41,975 bases of DNA from an uncultured Methanobrevibacter sp. (GCA_902789505.1 CADAOO010000005.1:1-41975); one strand, 5' to 3'. Counted from the stretch's first letter, positions 9,180 to 18,058 are shown. The notes: generated from the letters alone by a model not told the origin. Program-made: numbers and translations.

Positions 9180-10421
9180 ATGTTAATGAATGAAGAAACT
9201 AAATTAACCAAAGACCATTACAGGATTTTCGCTTTGAGTTGGGCAGGTTGGGTTTTTGATTTCTATGACCTAATCTTATTCACCTTTTTAGTAACTCAAC
9301 TTCAGGCCGACCTGCATTTCTCAGCCGAAATGCTTTCCTTATGTTTGGGAATGTCCTTATTAGCTACCGGTCTGGGAGGAATTGTTTTTGGAGCATTAGG
9401 AGATAAGTATGGCCGTAAGAAAGTACTGCAATGGACAATCATTATTTATTCCATAGGCACATTCTTATCCGCTTTTTCATGGTCATTCTATTCACTGATG
9501 ATATTCAGATTCATCACAGGTTTAGGCGTTGGTGGAGAATGGGCTACCGGACAAATTTATATCAATGAAACATTTCCAGACAATTTAAGAGCAAAATTTG
9601 GAGGTTTCATGCAATCCGGAGCACCAGTGGGTGTTATTTTAGCTTCAATAGTCGGAGGAATAGTAAGTCCAATCATAGGTTGGAGACTGACCTTTATGAT
9701 TTCAATAATCCCCGCACTTACAGTTGTTTTAATAAGGAAGTATCTTAAAGAATCCGATATCTGGCTCCAAAATAAAGACGAATATGTAAATAAAAACATT
9801 TTTCAGGAGTTCAAAGAATTACTTTCAAAAGAATACAGAAAAATATTTCTTATCTCTTTGATATTGTGCATATTTGGTATGTCCGCCTACTGGTACACAT
9901 ATTCATGGTTACCCACCTACCTCGAGCAGGAAAGAGGTCTTGCATTATTAGGTACTACAATCGGAATCATAATCATCCAATTAGGTGATTTTACAGGTTA
10001 TACGACTTTCGGTTTCGTATCCGAAAAGCTTGGAAGACGCCCTGCATTTACAATCTACAGTTTTATAATGGGCATAAGCATAGCAATGATAACGCTCTTC
10101 TGGAATCAGATTAATGCATTTCATGAACTGATATATGTATTTATGTTTTTAACAGGATTTGGTACAGGATTCTTTGGCGGATTCGGAGCACTATTTTCCG
10201 AGTTATTCCCAACAAAAATAAGAAACACAGGTGTTGGAACAGTATTCAATCTTGCACGGGGAGCGCAATTCGTCACTCCAGTAATCATAACTCTCGTTGG
10301 AACATATTACGATTTAAGCTATGGCATATTTATTGCTGCAATATTTGCCCTAATGGTCGGTATCTGGATTTGGGTATTCCCTGAAACCAAAGGAACCCAC
10401 CTTAACGAATTAGACGGGTAA
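9180..10421 (+). CDS. MFS transporter, metabolite:H+ symporter-like
   Basis: A 12-helix secondary transporter of 413 residues from the major facilitator superfamily. MFS motif A appears as 'GALGDKYGRKK' after helix 2 and as a degenerate copy 'EKLGRRPAF' in the second half. The 'RFITGLGVGGEWATGQIYI' stretch and the 'PETKGTHLNEL' tail are typical of the sugar-porter and carboxylate/sialate branches. The substrate cannot be told; organic acid or sugar acid is a guess from the motif pattern. ATG 9180 is chosen because AGGATG lies 8 nt upstream. The gene stands alone between a spacer and the AIM24 gene. Confidence 0.85.
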   Translation: MLMNEETKLTKDHYRIFALSWAGWVFDFYDLILFTFLVTQLQADLHFSAEMLSLCLGMSLLATGLGGIVFGALGDKYGRKKVLQWTIIIYSIGTFLSAFSWSFYSLMIFRFITGLGVGGEWATGQIYINETFPDNLRAKFGGFMQSGAPVGVILASIVGGIVSPIIGWRLTFMISIIPALTVVLIRKYLKESDIWLQNKDEYVNKNIFQEFKELLSKEYRKIFLISLILCIFGMSAYWYTYSWLPTYLEQERGLALLGTTIGIIIIQLGDFTGYTTFGFVSEKLGRRPAFTIYSFIMGISIAMITLFWNQINAFHELIYVFMFLTGFGTGFFGGFGALFSELFPTKIRNTGVGTVFNLARGAQFVTPVIITLVGTYYDLSYGIFIAAIFALMVGIWIWVFPETKGTHLNELDG

Positions 10422-10561
10422 TGTACTGTCCACCAGCATTACCTCTAATTTCTATTTTAATGTGAATTTAAAAAAATCAATTACTTGAACTGCAATGCAT
10501 GTCCAAAAAATAATCTCTTTTTTATTATTTACATCTATTCTAAAGAATTAAACAAACACCT

Positions 10562-10569
10562 TTTATATA
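10562..10569 (+). promoter_or_regulatory. TATA box and strong ribosome binding site of the AIM24 gene
   Basis: TTTATATA lies 47 nt before the ATG. The leader then carries a full AGGTGAT Shine-Dalgarno at 10603-10609 with a 3-nt spacer to the ATG at 10613. This is the clearest promoter/RBS pair in the window and suggests good expression. Confidence 0.65.
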
Positions 10570-10612
10570 CTTTAACATCTAAGATATTATATAACACATA
10601 TTAGGTGATATC

Positions 10613-11293
10613 ATGGATTTTAAAATAGAAGGAGGGTCATTTCCTATTGTAATATGTACCTTGAAAAAAGGAGAAACCCTCAAAAATGAAACTGGCGCAA
10701 TGGCATATATGACATCCAATATGAAAATGGAAACTTCCACTGGTGGAGGCCTTATGAAAGGTCTTGGAAGGGCCCTGTCTGGAGATACAGTATTTTTAAA
10801 CTACTTTACCGCAGAATCTGACGGTGCACAAATTGGATTTTCAGCATGTACACCTGGAAAAATCTTACCAATAAGATTAAACGGGTCAAATACAATCATC
10901 GGCCAGAAAAATGCATTTCTAGCTGCTGAAAATAGTGTTGATGTTGACATATACTTTAAAAAGAAACTCGGAGCAGGACTGTTCGGTGGCGAAGGATTCG
11001 TTCTTCAAAAATTTACAGGAAATGGAGTCGTATTTTTAGAAATTGACGGTGAAATAATTGAAAAGTATTTGGCAGCTGGAGAAACATTATTAGTGGACCC
11101 AGGACATATCGCTGCAATGGAAGATACAGTTGATTTTGATATTGAAATGGTGAAAGGCGCTAAAAACATACTGTTCGGAGAAGGACTGTTCTTTTCAAAA
11201 GTAACCGGACCTGGAAAAGTATGGATACAGACTATGCCAATAAGCAAATTAGCTGAAGCAATAATTCCATTCGTTCCAAAGAAAGAAGGATAA
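10613..11293 (+). CDS. AIM24 / TIGR00266 family protein
   Basis: 226 residues, full length for the family. Family signs are the early 'LKKGETLKNETGAMAYMTSNM', a Gly-rich 'GGGLMKGLGRALSGDTVFLNYF' stretch (residues about 44-66), and the repeated 'GPGKVWIQT' near the end. The fold is a double-stranded beta-helix trimer. The biochemical role is not established in prokaryotes; mitochondrial Aim24 supports inner-membrane organisation. There are no membrane segments and no obvious partner gene. It is monocistronic, with its own TATA box and a hairpin terminator. Confidence 0.88.
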   Translation: MDFKIEGGSFPIVICTLKKGETLKNETGAMAYMTSNMKMETSTGGGLMKGLGRALSGDTVFLNYFTAESDGAQIGFSACTPGKILPIRLNGSNTIIGQKNAFLAAENSVDVDIYFKKKLGAGLFGGEGFVLQKFTGNGVVFLEIDGEIIEKYLAAGETLLVDPGHIAAMEDTVDFDIEMVKGAKNILFGEGLFFSKVTGPGKVWIQTMPISKLAEAIIPFVPKKEG

Positions 11294-11300
11294 TTTTAAA

Positions 11301-11328
11301 AAAAAAGTTTATGAAAATAAACTTTTTT
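11301..11328. terminator. Bidirectional hairpin terminator
   Basis: AAAAAAGTTTAT at 11301-11312 pairs perfectly with ATAAACTTTTTT at 11317-11328 across a 4-nt GAAA loop, with T-runs following. It sits between the convergent AIM24 and M24 peptidase genes and can serve both. Confidence 0.75.
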
Positions 11329-11339
11329 AACTTTTTTTA

Positions 11340-12353
11340 TTATATTGACAAAGGCAAATCACCAATGACACTTGCCCGTTTATCTATTGAAACGGTATCC
11401 TCCAGGCGAACTCCAAATTCCCCTTCAAGATATACTCCTGGTTCAACTGTTATAACCATTCCTTTTTCAATTATTGTTTCATCACGGGGGGAAAATCCTG
11501 GAGTTTCATGAATATCAAGTCCTAAACTGTGGCCTGTTGAGTGGATGAATTTATCCCTATAACCATATTCTGAAATAATGTCCCTGGCAACCTTATCAAC
11601 CTCGCAGCATTTGAGTCCCGGTTTAATGGCTTTGATTGCTTTGTCATGGGCTTCAGCAACAATATCCCAGATTTCATGTTGAAATTCCGTATAAACCATT
11701 GTACGAGTATTATCAGAGCAATATCCATTATAAATTGCTCCCCAATCAATCAAAATAGGTTGTTCCAATGATTTATGCTCAGGAACTGCATGAGGAAGGC
11801 TTGAATTAGCACCACTAGTTACAATTGTGTCGAATGATTCCCTACTGGCTCCGTTTTCAATCATTGACTTGACCAAATCAAATGCAACAACACTTTCAAA
11901 ATCATTCCTATTTAAGATATCCAACTCCAAAAATGATTTTTGAGCTATTTCAGTTGCTTTTTGAATGTTGTCAATTTCCTGAGGGCTTTTTATCATCCTT
12001 TGTGTGTTGACATAGGTTTTAGACTCGATTGAAAAATCATCTCTAAACTTTTCATAAGTGCTGAAAGCAAGTTCCGGTTCAATGGCCAGACTTTTTATCC
12101 CCTCTTTTTTCAAATCACCAATCATCACATCGAATGACTCATATTCCCTAACATCAATCGTTGAATTTTTATTAGCTATTTCCATATCCATTTTTGAAGC
12201 ATAGATGATTGGTTCCTCTTTCAATATACAAAAAGCAAAACTAGTCGGTTTATAATTAGAAATATACTCAATATTTGTAAATTGAGTGAGCAAATAAGCT
12301 TGAAAATCATCTTTTTTTAAATCATTTAAAATATTTTCAATGTGAAATTCCAT
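11340..12353 (-). CDS. M24 family metallopeptidase (Xaa-Pro dipeptidase/aminopeptidase type)
   Basis: A cytoplasmic dinuclear-metal peptidase of 337 residues with the pita-bread fold, likely cleaving X-Pro dipeptides or N-terminal X-Pro bonds. An N-terminal creatinase-like domain covers residues 1-120. All five metal ligands are visible in the C-terminal domain: D203 and D214 in 'DWGAIYNGYCSDNTR', H275 in 'HSTGHSLGLD', E304 in 'TVEPGVY' and E318 in 'RLEDT'. The length is normal. There is no Shine-Dalgarno before the ATG. A palindromic TATA box is centred about 26 nt upstream, so the mRNA is probably leaderless. PepQ-like activity is the best guess. Confidence 0.88.
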   Translation of the reverse strand: MEFHIENILNDLKKDDFQAYLLTQFTNIEYISNYKPTSFAFCILKEEPIIYASKMDMEIANKNSTIDVREYESFDVMIGDLKKEGIKSLAIEPELAFSTYEKFRDDFSIESKTYVNTQRMIKSPQEIDNIQKATEIAQKSFLELDILNRNDFESVVAFDLVKSMIENGASRESFDTIVTSGANSSLPHAVPEHKSLEQPILIDWGAIYNGYCSDNTRTMVYTEFQHEIWDIVAEAHDKAIKAIKPGLKCCEVDKVARDIISEYGYRDKFIHSTGHSLGLDIHETPGFSPRDETIIEKGMVITVEPGVYLEGEFGVRLEDTVSIDKRASVIGDLPLSI

Positions 12354-12373
12354 AATATAATATTAGAAAAAAC

Positions 12374-12385
12374 TTTATATATAAA
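12374..12385. promoter_or_regulatory. Shared palindromic TATA box of a divergent, leaderless gene pair
   Basis: TTTATATATAAA is a perfect 12-bp palindrome centred at 12379.5. The plus-strand ATG (12404) is 24.5 nt away and the minus-strand ATG (12353) is 26.5 nt away. Both match the usual TATA-to-start-site distance in archaea, and neither gene has a Shine-Dalgarno sequence. Confidence 0.7.
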
Positions 12386-12403
12386 ATTAGATATTTTAAC
12401 ATT

Positions 12404-13048
12404 ATGATTAAATTTACAAGCACTGAAATAAGAGATTTACTTATAGCATTTTTCGTTATTTCACTATGTTTCGGAATTGCAAATACCGGCAGGAACATGA
12501 CCGCTTTATTAAACCTGCTTCCAATGATTATGGTTGGTGTGGGTTTAGGATTTATCCTGCACGAACTTGGTCATAAATTCGTCTCAATGAAGTATGGATA
12601 CTGGGCCGAATTCAAATTATGGCCACAAGGACTGTTGTTTGCACTTGTCACATCATTTTTTGGATTTGTTTTTGCAGCACCAGGTGCGGTTTATACCTAT
12701 GCAAATCACATAACTGATGAAATCAACGGAAAAATTTCAATTGCAGGACCTGTTGTAAATATTGTACTTGCATTAATCTTTTTAGCCATTGCAACAGCAG
12801 TTTATCCGTCTGCACTTACTTCCAATTCCACTTCATTAATAGTATTTATAGTATGTTCCCTTGGTTATTCAATCAATAGCTTTTTGGCAGTGTTTAATTT
12901 ACTGCCTATTGGAAACTTAGACGGATCCAAAGTATTGAGATGGAATGCAGTAATTTGGGTGATTACCATAGCTATTGCCGGATTAATGACCTATCTATCA
13001 ATGACAATGGGTGTTGAAAATATAGTCAGATCAATTATAGGATTATAG
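12404..13048 (+). CDS. M50 family membrane metalloprotease (site-2-protease-like)
   Basis: An intramembrane zinc protease or S2P-like protein of 214 residues with about six hydrophobic segments. The zinc site is complete: HELGH with H53, E54 and H57 inside an early helix, and the distal 'NLLPIGNLDG' with D173, which is the third metal ligand in this family. There is no PDZ domain, so this is the short archaeal/bacterial form. The substrate is unknown. It begins a tight operon: ycaO starts 3 nt after its stop and tfuA follows. A role in handling a membrane or nascent protein next to McrA modification is only a guess from position. Translation is probably leaderless. Confidence 0.87.
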   Translation: MIKFTSTEIRDLLIAFFVISLCFGIANTGRNMTALLNLLPMIMVGVGLGFILHELGHKFVSMKYGYWAEFKLWPQGLLFALVTSFFGFVFAAPGAVYTYANHITDEINGKISIAGPVVNIVLALIFLAIATAVYPSALTSNSTSLIVFIVCSLGYSINSFLAVFNLLPIGNLDGSKVLRWNAVIWVITIAIAGLMTYLSMTMGVENIVRSIIGL

Positions 13049-13051
13049 AAA

Positions 13052-14254
13052 ATGAATGAAGAAATCACATATTTTAAAGGAACCCACAGAGTAATAGCTC
13101 CACGTGAAACTATCGAAATAAATCAGGACAAATTAAAAAAGGCTGGAATTACACGTATCGCAGATATTACTGATTTGGACAGGATTGGTCTTCCGATTTA
13201 TACTGCAATCAGGCCCACAGCTGAAGAAGGTGCTATAAGCATTTATGGAGGTAAAGGGATTTCAAAAGACCATGCCAAGGCATCCGCAATGATGGAAGGT
13301 TTTGAAAGATATTCCGCCGAAAGGCAGGATAGCGATGAAACAATAATCGCCACACCAAATGAAATTGGCCGATACGGAGATTATATTGATCCCAAAAGCT
13401 TAAACCTGCCTAAAGATTTTGAAAAAAAGGACATCAGTGACATTAATTTGGAGTGGAGTAAATCCAAGGACATAATATCCGGAAAGGAATATTATATTCC
13501 AACAAATGCCATTTTCCACCCGTATGCCTCCGACAGCAATGCCGAAAGTTTATTCAAATCAAATACAAACGGGCTTGCATCAGGAAATATTCTGGATGAG
13601 GCGATTTTACATGGAATGCTTGAAGTCATTGAAAGAGATGCATGGAGCATTTTTGAGTTAACTCATAAAAATTATGCTCAAATTGATATTGAAAGCATCG
13701 AAAGCGAACTGATTATAGACATTATTGATAAATTTGAAAGTGAAGGCATTAAAATTAAATTAATGGATTTTACAGCAGACATCAAAATCCCCACAATAGC
13801 CGCTTCCGCCGATGACACAATTACGAAGGATGCGGGACTTCTGACTTTGGGAATGGGAACCCATTTGGATCCCGAAGTTGCTATTTTAAGGGCCCTTACT
13901 GAAGTGGCCCAAAGCAGGGCAACACAAATTAATGGAGCTCGTGAAGATACTGTACGGGCGGATTTTGCTCGTGAAGCGGGTTATGAACGAATGAAAAGAA
14001 TAAACAAATATTATTTCAAAGATGAGGAGGAAAAAATCAGTTTATCCGATATTGAAAACAAAAGTACTTCCTCCATTACAAAAGATATTGAAATCGTTAA
14101 AAATGAGCTAACTGCAAATGATATTGAGAAAATATTATATGTCGATTTAACCAGACCGGAGATAGATGTCAGTGTTGTACGCGTAGTCATTCCGGAAATG
14201 GAAGTTTATACAATTGACCCGAGCAGAGCCGGTTACAGATTCTTGAAAGTTTGA
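13052..14254 (+). CDS. ycaO: YcaO-type McrA-glycine thioamidation protein
   Basis: ATP-dependent YcaO enzyme of 400 residues. In methanogens this protein activates the backbone amide of a conserved glycine in methyl-coenzyme M reductase subunit A so that sulfur can be inserted to give thioglycine, with TfuA as partner. YcaO hallmarks are visible: the ATP/Mg glutamates in 'MMEGFERYSAER' (about residues 81-92) and 'GMLEVIERDAWS' (about 188-199), and 'ALTEVAQSRATQINGARED' (about 286-304). The C-terminus lacks the Pro-rich tail of azoline-forming YcaOs. It was long known as methanogenesis marker protein 1. It starts 3 nt after the M50 gene, and tfuA follows at once. Confidence 0.92.
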   Translation: MNEEITYFKGTHRVIAPRETIEINQDKLKKAGITRIADITDLDRIGLPIYTAIRPTAEEGAISIYGGKGISKDHAKASAMMEGFERYSAERQDSDETIIATPNEIGRYGDYIDPKSLNLPKDFEKKDISDINLEWSKSKDIISGKEYYIPTNAIFHPYASDSNAESLFKSNTNGLASGNILDEAILHGMLEVIERDAWSIFELTHKNYAQIDIESIESELIIDIIDKFESEGIKIKLMDFTADIKIPTIAASADDTITKDAGLLTLGMGTHLDPEVAILRALTEVAQSRATQINGAREDTVRADFAREAGYERMKRINKYYFKDEEEKISLSDIENKSTSSITKDIEIVKNELTANDIEKILYVDLTRPEIDVSVVRVVIPEMEVYTIDPSRAGYRFLKV

Positions 14255-14259
14255 TTGAT

Positions 14260-14916
14260 ATGGTTAAAATTATAATTTATGCGGGTTTGTCAATTCCTTT
14301 TGATGAAGCCATCGAGATATTGGACAGTTCAGATGATATTGAAGTAATTTATAAAAGACCAATCCAAAGAGGGGATTTGAATTTAGCGATTAAAGAACGT
14401 CCCCAAATTATCGCAATAATTGACGGTGTTTTTCATCAAAACTCCGCTGTAGGTCATAAGGAGATACTTAATGTAATTAATTCAGGCATTGAAGTATTTG
14501 GCGCCTCAAGTATGGGTGCATTAAGAGCATCAGAACTTGACACCTTAGGAATGACCGGCATAGGTTATGTTTATAATCAATATGCTTCAGGAGAGGTTGA
14601 ATCTGATGATGACGTTGCCGTAATGCTCGATAGTGAAACTTTACAGGCACTTTCAGAACCCCTGATTAACATGAGGTATGTTTTTGAAAATGCCGTGTCC
14701 GAAGGCATTTTGACTGAAGAGGAAAAGGATGACTTATTGAGTATTGCAAAAAAAACTTATTACCCGAAAAGGAATTATGCTCAAACATTAAGTGAATCAA
14801 ATTTGGACAATGATAAAAAAGACAGATTAATCAACTTTATTCGCAAATCCAAAGACATTAAAAAAGAAGATGCCAAAGAGTTACTTGAATACATTAAAAA
14901 TTTAGTGAACACCTAA
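14260..14916 (+). CDS. tfuA: TfuA-related McrA-glycine thioamidation partner
   Basis: TfuA-core protein of 218 residues that works with YcaO in making thioglycine on McrA, probably in delivering or releasing sulfur. The TfuA core is clear at residues about 55-120: 'IIDGVFHQNSAVGHKEI', then 'GASSMGALRASEL', then 'GIGYVYNQYASGEVESDDDVAV'. A TTG at 14251 would overlap the ycaO stop. ATG 14260 is preferred, with GATTGAT just upstream and a natural N-terminus (VKIIIYAG). It lies 5 nt after ycaO, so the pair is certainly co-transcribed. Confidence 0.92.
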   Translation: MVKIIIYAGLSIPFDEAIEILDSSDDIEVIYKRPIQRGDLNLAIKERPQIIAIIDGVFHQNSAVGHKEILNVINSGIEVFGASSMGALRASELDTLGMTGIGYVYNQYASGEVESDDDVAVMLDSETLQALSEPLINMRYVFENAVSEGILTEEEKDDLLSIAKKTYYPKRNYAQTLSESNLDNDKKDRLINFIRKSKDIKKEDAKELLEYIKNLVNT

Positions 14917-15087
14917 ATTTTTAAAGATTGATATATATACTTAAGAAAATTTATGATTCAAAATAAAAAAGACCATTCATCTAAACAAAATAACGATTAA
15001 TAAAATGAGACTTATTTTTAAAAACTATATTTTAATTTAATGAAAAATAAAAATTTTGAAGGGTTGGTTATGGTCCCAAAAGCCTTC

Positions 15088-15549
15088 CTAAACCGCATCC
15101 CTCATTTCCTTATATTTTTTCAAAACCATGTCGGGGGTTTCAATAGATTGATCAAAAGTTAGTAAAACTTCTTTTGATTCAAAATCATCATCAATTTTAC
15201 GAAGCCCTTTTAATGAAATAAAATCTCCGTCAATTTTAAAGCCAACACCATCAGCATCAATGCTGATAATAGTTATCTCAAGCTCGGAAGCCTTGTCTAA
15301 AATTTGATTTGCTTTAACCTCATACTTCAAATTTAAGATTTTATGAGGCATTATTTCATTAATTGTCCTCTTAATAACTGAATCAAAAAGTTCTAAAAAT
15401 TTTTTAGCAGGCGGCAAATTATTAGCCCACCAATAGGTAATCACCGAGTTAAGAATAATTTCGTGTTCGGAAAAATCATCATAAAATCTTGCACGAACAC
15501 TGACAACACTATCACTAACCTTAACTACCAACACTGGACTGACAGCCAT
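15088..15549 (-). CDS. Hypothetical protein downstream of the CBS gene
   Basis: I do not recognise this family. The protein is 153 residues, soluble and acidic, with mixed alpha/beta character, a 'TYWWANNLPPAKKFLELF' stretch in the middle and no cysteine cluster or membrane helix. ATG 15549 is preferred over 15567 because TGTGAT lies 3 nt before it, the spacing used by good sites elsewhere in the window, and it avoids overlap with the upstream stop. It begins 10 nt after the four-CBS gene and is probably translated from the same mRNA. A role linked to the CBS sensor is inferred from position only. Confidence 0.7.
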   Translation of the reverse strand: MAVSPVLVVKVSDSVVSVRARFYDDFSEHEIILNSVITYWWANNLPPAKKFLELFDSVIKRTINEIMPHKILNLKYEVKANQILDKASELEITIISIDADGVGFKIDGDFISLKGLRKIDDDFESKEVLLTFDQSIETPDMVLKKYKEMRDAV

Positions 15550-15559
15550 TATATCACAA

Positions 15560-16399
15560 TTATTCAACTAATGCTTTAATCAAATCACTAGCCCTAACAA
15601 GTCCAACCAAATCCCCTTCAATACCAATTACAGGAATTTGCTCAATGTTTAGGGATTTCATTTTTTTAGCACAGTCGGTAACTTTGGTTTTTGAGTTAGC
15701 CACTTCAACATTGCCTACAGCAACATCGCCAACAACTTTATCTGTGAATCTTAAACTGTTTTTCTCAATGTATAATACAGAAGTACTGTCCCAGGACCAT
15801 TTATCCCCTTCTGTACCCACAGTGGAACTGTGTTCACTTCTTTCAGAGATAATTTCAATTTCGGAAATGAAATCTGTCTCGGTTAAAATGCCGGATAATT
15901 TAGCGTCATCATCTAAAGCCAATACAGATTTTAGTCCAAATTGATTCATAGTTTCGAATGCAACATTTAATGGAGATTTTTCCCATGTTGTTGGAACTGT
16001 AGTAATCATGTAATTTTCAACAGCATCATCGACTTCAACTTTTGTTAAAGCTTTGGACACTAAATCAAAAGAAGTGATAATTCCTACTAATTCACCATCT
16101 TCATTAACAACAGGAACTCTTCTAACATTATTCTCAATCATGACGCGTGCTGCATCAGTTACATCATCATCAGGACTGACAGTAATTAGATTTCTGCTCA
16201 TCAACATTGCAATTTGTTCTTCATCAGGATTATTGATTAAATCTGAACGTGTAATAATACCTACTAATATATTAGTGTCTTCTTTTACAACCGGAAGTAC
16301 TGCTTTATTTTCTTTTCTCATTAAGTCTAAAACTTTTTCTCTGTTTCCAGGTACGGAAACACTGACGACATTTTTAGACATTGTTCTTTTGACTAACAT
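15560..16399 (-). CDS. Four-CBS-domain protein
   Basis: 279 residues built of four CBS motifs (two Bateman modules) at about residues 8-55, 67-115, 126-180 and 215-275. Each repeat has the typical 'PVV..DG.LVGIIT..DL' ending: 'GIITRSDL', 'GIITSFDL', 'GILTETDF', 'GLVRASDL'. Such proteins bind adenine nucleotides or S-adenosyl methionine and act as energy or ligand sensors. No enzyme or DNA-binding domain is attached, so the output must come from a partner. The RBS AGGTG is 6 nt before the ATG. The universal stress protein gene lies 39 nt upstream and an unknown gene follows by 10 nt. Confidence 0.9.
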   Translation of the reverse strand: MLVKRTMSKNVVSVSVPGNREKVLDLMRKENKAVLPVVKEDTNILVGIITRSDLINNPDEEQIAMLMSRNLITVSPDDDVTDAARVMIENNVRRVPVVNEDGELVGIITSFDLVSKALTKVEVDDAVENYMITTVPTTWEKSPLNVAFETMNQFGLKSVLALDDDAKLSGILTETDFISEIEIISERSEHSSTVGTEGDKWSWDSTSVLYIEKNSLRFTDKVVGDVAVGNVEVANSKTKVTDCAKKMKSLNIEQIPVIGIEGDLVGLVRASDLIKALVE

Positions 16400-16438
16400 A
16401 AAAACACCTATATAATCATAATATGAAAAGGTAGACCA

Positions 16439-16861
16439 TTAATGCACTACAAGTACTGCGCATTTTGCAGAGTTAACAACTTTATCTGCGACACTACCCA
16501 TAATAAATCTATCGAAGCCAGATTTACCTGAACTTCCCATAACAATTAAATCGACATTTTCATCATTTGCCACTTCCAAAATGGCTCTGGCAGGAGAACC
16601 TTCTTTGATAATGTGAGTTACTTCAACTCCATCCTCATTTAATTTATCGAATTCTTTAAGGTTTTCCTCAGATCGTTCGTTTAAAATTTGATTTAACTGA
16701 TAAATTTCATCATCTAATGGGAGCCCATTAACAAAATTGTTTTCAGTTACACTTACAGCAATTATACTAGCGCCACTAATTTTAGCCAGGAATAATGCAT
16801 GCTTTTGTGCTTTTTTAGCAAATTCTGACCCATCGGTAGGGATTAATATTTTTTTATACAT
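16439..16861 (-). CDS. Universal stress protein, ATP-binding type
   Basis: UspA-fold protein of 140 residues, one domain. The ATP-binding pattern is intact: G109, then G112, then G122-S123 in 'GSSGKSGFDRFIMGS'. The N-terminal 'KILIPTDGSE' is the typical first strand. ATG 16861 is preferred over 16876 because GGGGATG falls 6 nt before it and the family starts there. Together with the following four-CBS gene this makes two adenine-nucleotide-binding proteins in a row. Confidence 0.9.
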   Translation of the reverse strand: MYKKILIPTDGSEFAKKAQKHALFLAKISGASIIAVSVTENNFVNGLPLDDEIYQLNQILNERSEENLKEFDKLNEDGVEVTHIIKEGSPARAILEVANDENVDLIVMGSSGKSGFDRFIMGSVADKVVNSAKCAVLVVH

Positions 16862-16903
16862 GAAAGACATCCCCATAATATATAGATAAGAGCATCTATG
16901 ATA

Positions 16904-18058
16904 TTATACATTAACTTTTTTATTAATAGTATATAATATATTTTTCGATTCACAGCGATTTATTATATTTAAATAAGGATTTTTGGAAAAAGAATTTACC
17001 ACTATAAACTCCGCATTGGCACCAACATCAATAGCTGATTTTTTAACAACTGAATTAATTTTATTGTCACAGACATTAGTTGTTGCCATCTTCAATAACT
17101 CTTTAGGATTTATATAATTTTTATAATAAACAGACATTAATTTCAATGTGAATTCCAACTCCCTAAAAATGCTTGGAGAGTTAATCATTACATTATCAGT
17201 CCCAATTAATGGTTTAATGCCCAAATCCAGCATTTTATTCAACTGAGTTATGCCGACATTTAAAGTCGCATTTGCTCTAGGGCAAACAACAACATTCTGG
17301 TTTGACTTTGAAACTGAATCCAGATCATCGGCTTTTGGATTGGTTAAATGAACTAACTGATTGAAATTGCACACAACCCCTCTGCCAATTTCCGTTTTGC
17401 CGAATTCATCTAAAGATTCCAGTTGGTTATCTTCAGATTCACCAACATGGATTGAAGAAATTTTACCGCGGCTGTTGCACTCCCTGACAATTAAATTCGC
17501 AACTTCATCAGTAATTTCACCAAAACCGCTTGGAGCTATTCCATCTGCTATTTTTAAAAGTTTCCTAATAGCTATCTTAACCTTTTTCAAATCAGGATCA
17601 TCACCGTAAAAGCTATCGTCCCGGCCAAGAATGACAGGTCTGATTGGGATATTGCTTGAAGCTTTTTTTAATAATTTAACCCCTTTGATTCCGCCTTCAC
17701 GATAATCAATAAAATGAGTTGTGCCGCTATTGACCATATCCCACATGGTCTCTTCCATAGCACTGATAATCTCATCATCACTGGCATTAGCTAATGCTAC
17801 ATGCTTTACCCCATTCGGCGGTTTTACCATTTCACTTAAGGACAATGAATAACCCTCATCCTTAATGATTGAATCGCCAATGTGCATATGGCCATTAATA
17901 AATGAAGGGCAAACTACTGCACCGTCAACATCGATAATCTTGCCTTCCCTAGATTCTTTTACTATTTCAATAATCCTACCTTCATCAACAACAATATTCT
18001 CTTTTTTTGGGGTTAAATCTTGGCCTTTTAATATGATTCCATTAGCTATAGTAAACAT
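16904..18058 (-). CDS. Amidohydrolase family protein (deaminase-like)
   Basis: A TIM-barrel metal-dependent hydrolase of 384 residues. Metal-site residues are visible in order: H57 and H59 in 'FINGHMHIGD', H204 in 'SIHVGESED', H237 in 'LVHLTN' and D288 in 'IGTDNVM'. There is no carboxylated lysine motif, so it resembles the mononuclear cytosine/SAH-type deaminase branch. The small beta-sandwich domain is at both ends. The substrate cannot be assigned; a nucleobase, nucleoside or S-adenosyl derivative is plausible. It is the first gene of the minus-strand run that continues with the stress protein and CBS protein. Confidence 0.82.
   Translation of the reverse strand: MFTIANGIILKGQDLTPKKENIVVDEGRIIEIVKESREGKIIDVDGAVVCPSFINGHMHIGDSIIKDEGYSLSLSEMVKPPNGVKHVALANASDDEIISAMEETMWDMVNSGTTHFIDYREGGIKGVKLLKKASSNIPIRPVILGRDDSFYGDDPDLKKVKIAIRKLLKIADGIAPSGFGEITDEVANLIVRECNSRGKISSIHVGESEDNQLESLDEFGKTEIGRGVVCNFNQLVHLTNPKADDLDSVSKSNQNVVVCPRANATLNVGITQLNKMLDLGIKPLIGTDNVMINSPSIFRELEFTLKLMSVYYKNYINPKELLKMATTNVCDNKINSVVKKSAIDVGANAEFIVVNSFSKNPYLNIINRCESKNILYTINKKVNV

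Noticed and set aside
12404..14916. RiPP (modified peptide) gene cluster based on YcaO plus TfuA plus protease
   Set aside because: No precursor-like small gene is present. Both proteins match the methanogen McrA thioamidation pair, and the M50 protease is a membrane S2P type, not a leader peptidase.
14917..15087. Possible small RNA gene downstream of tfuA
   Set aside because: A TATA-like TGATATATATAC is present near 14930, but I see no stable structure beyond a weak GAAGG/CCTTC hairpin at about 15057-15086.
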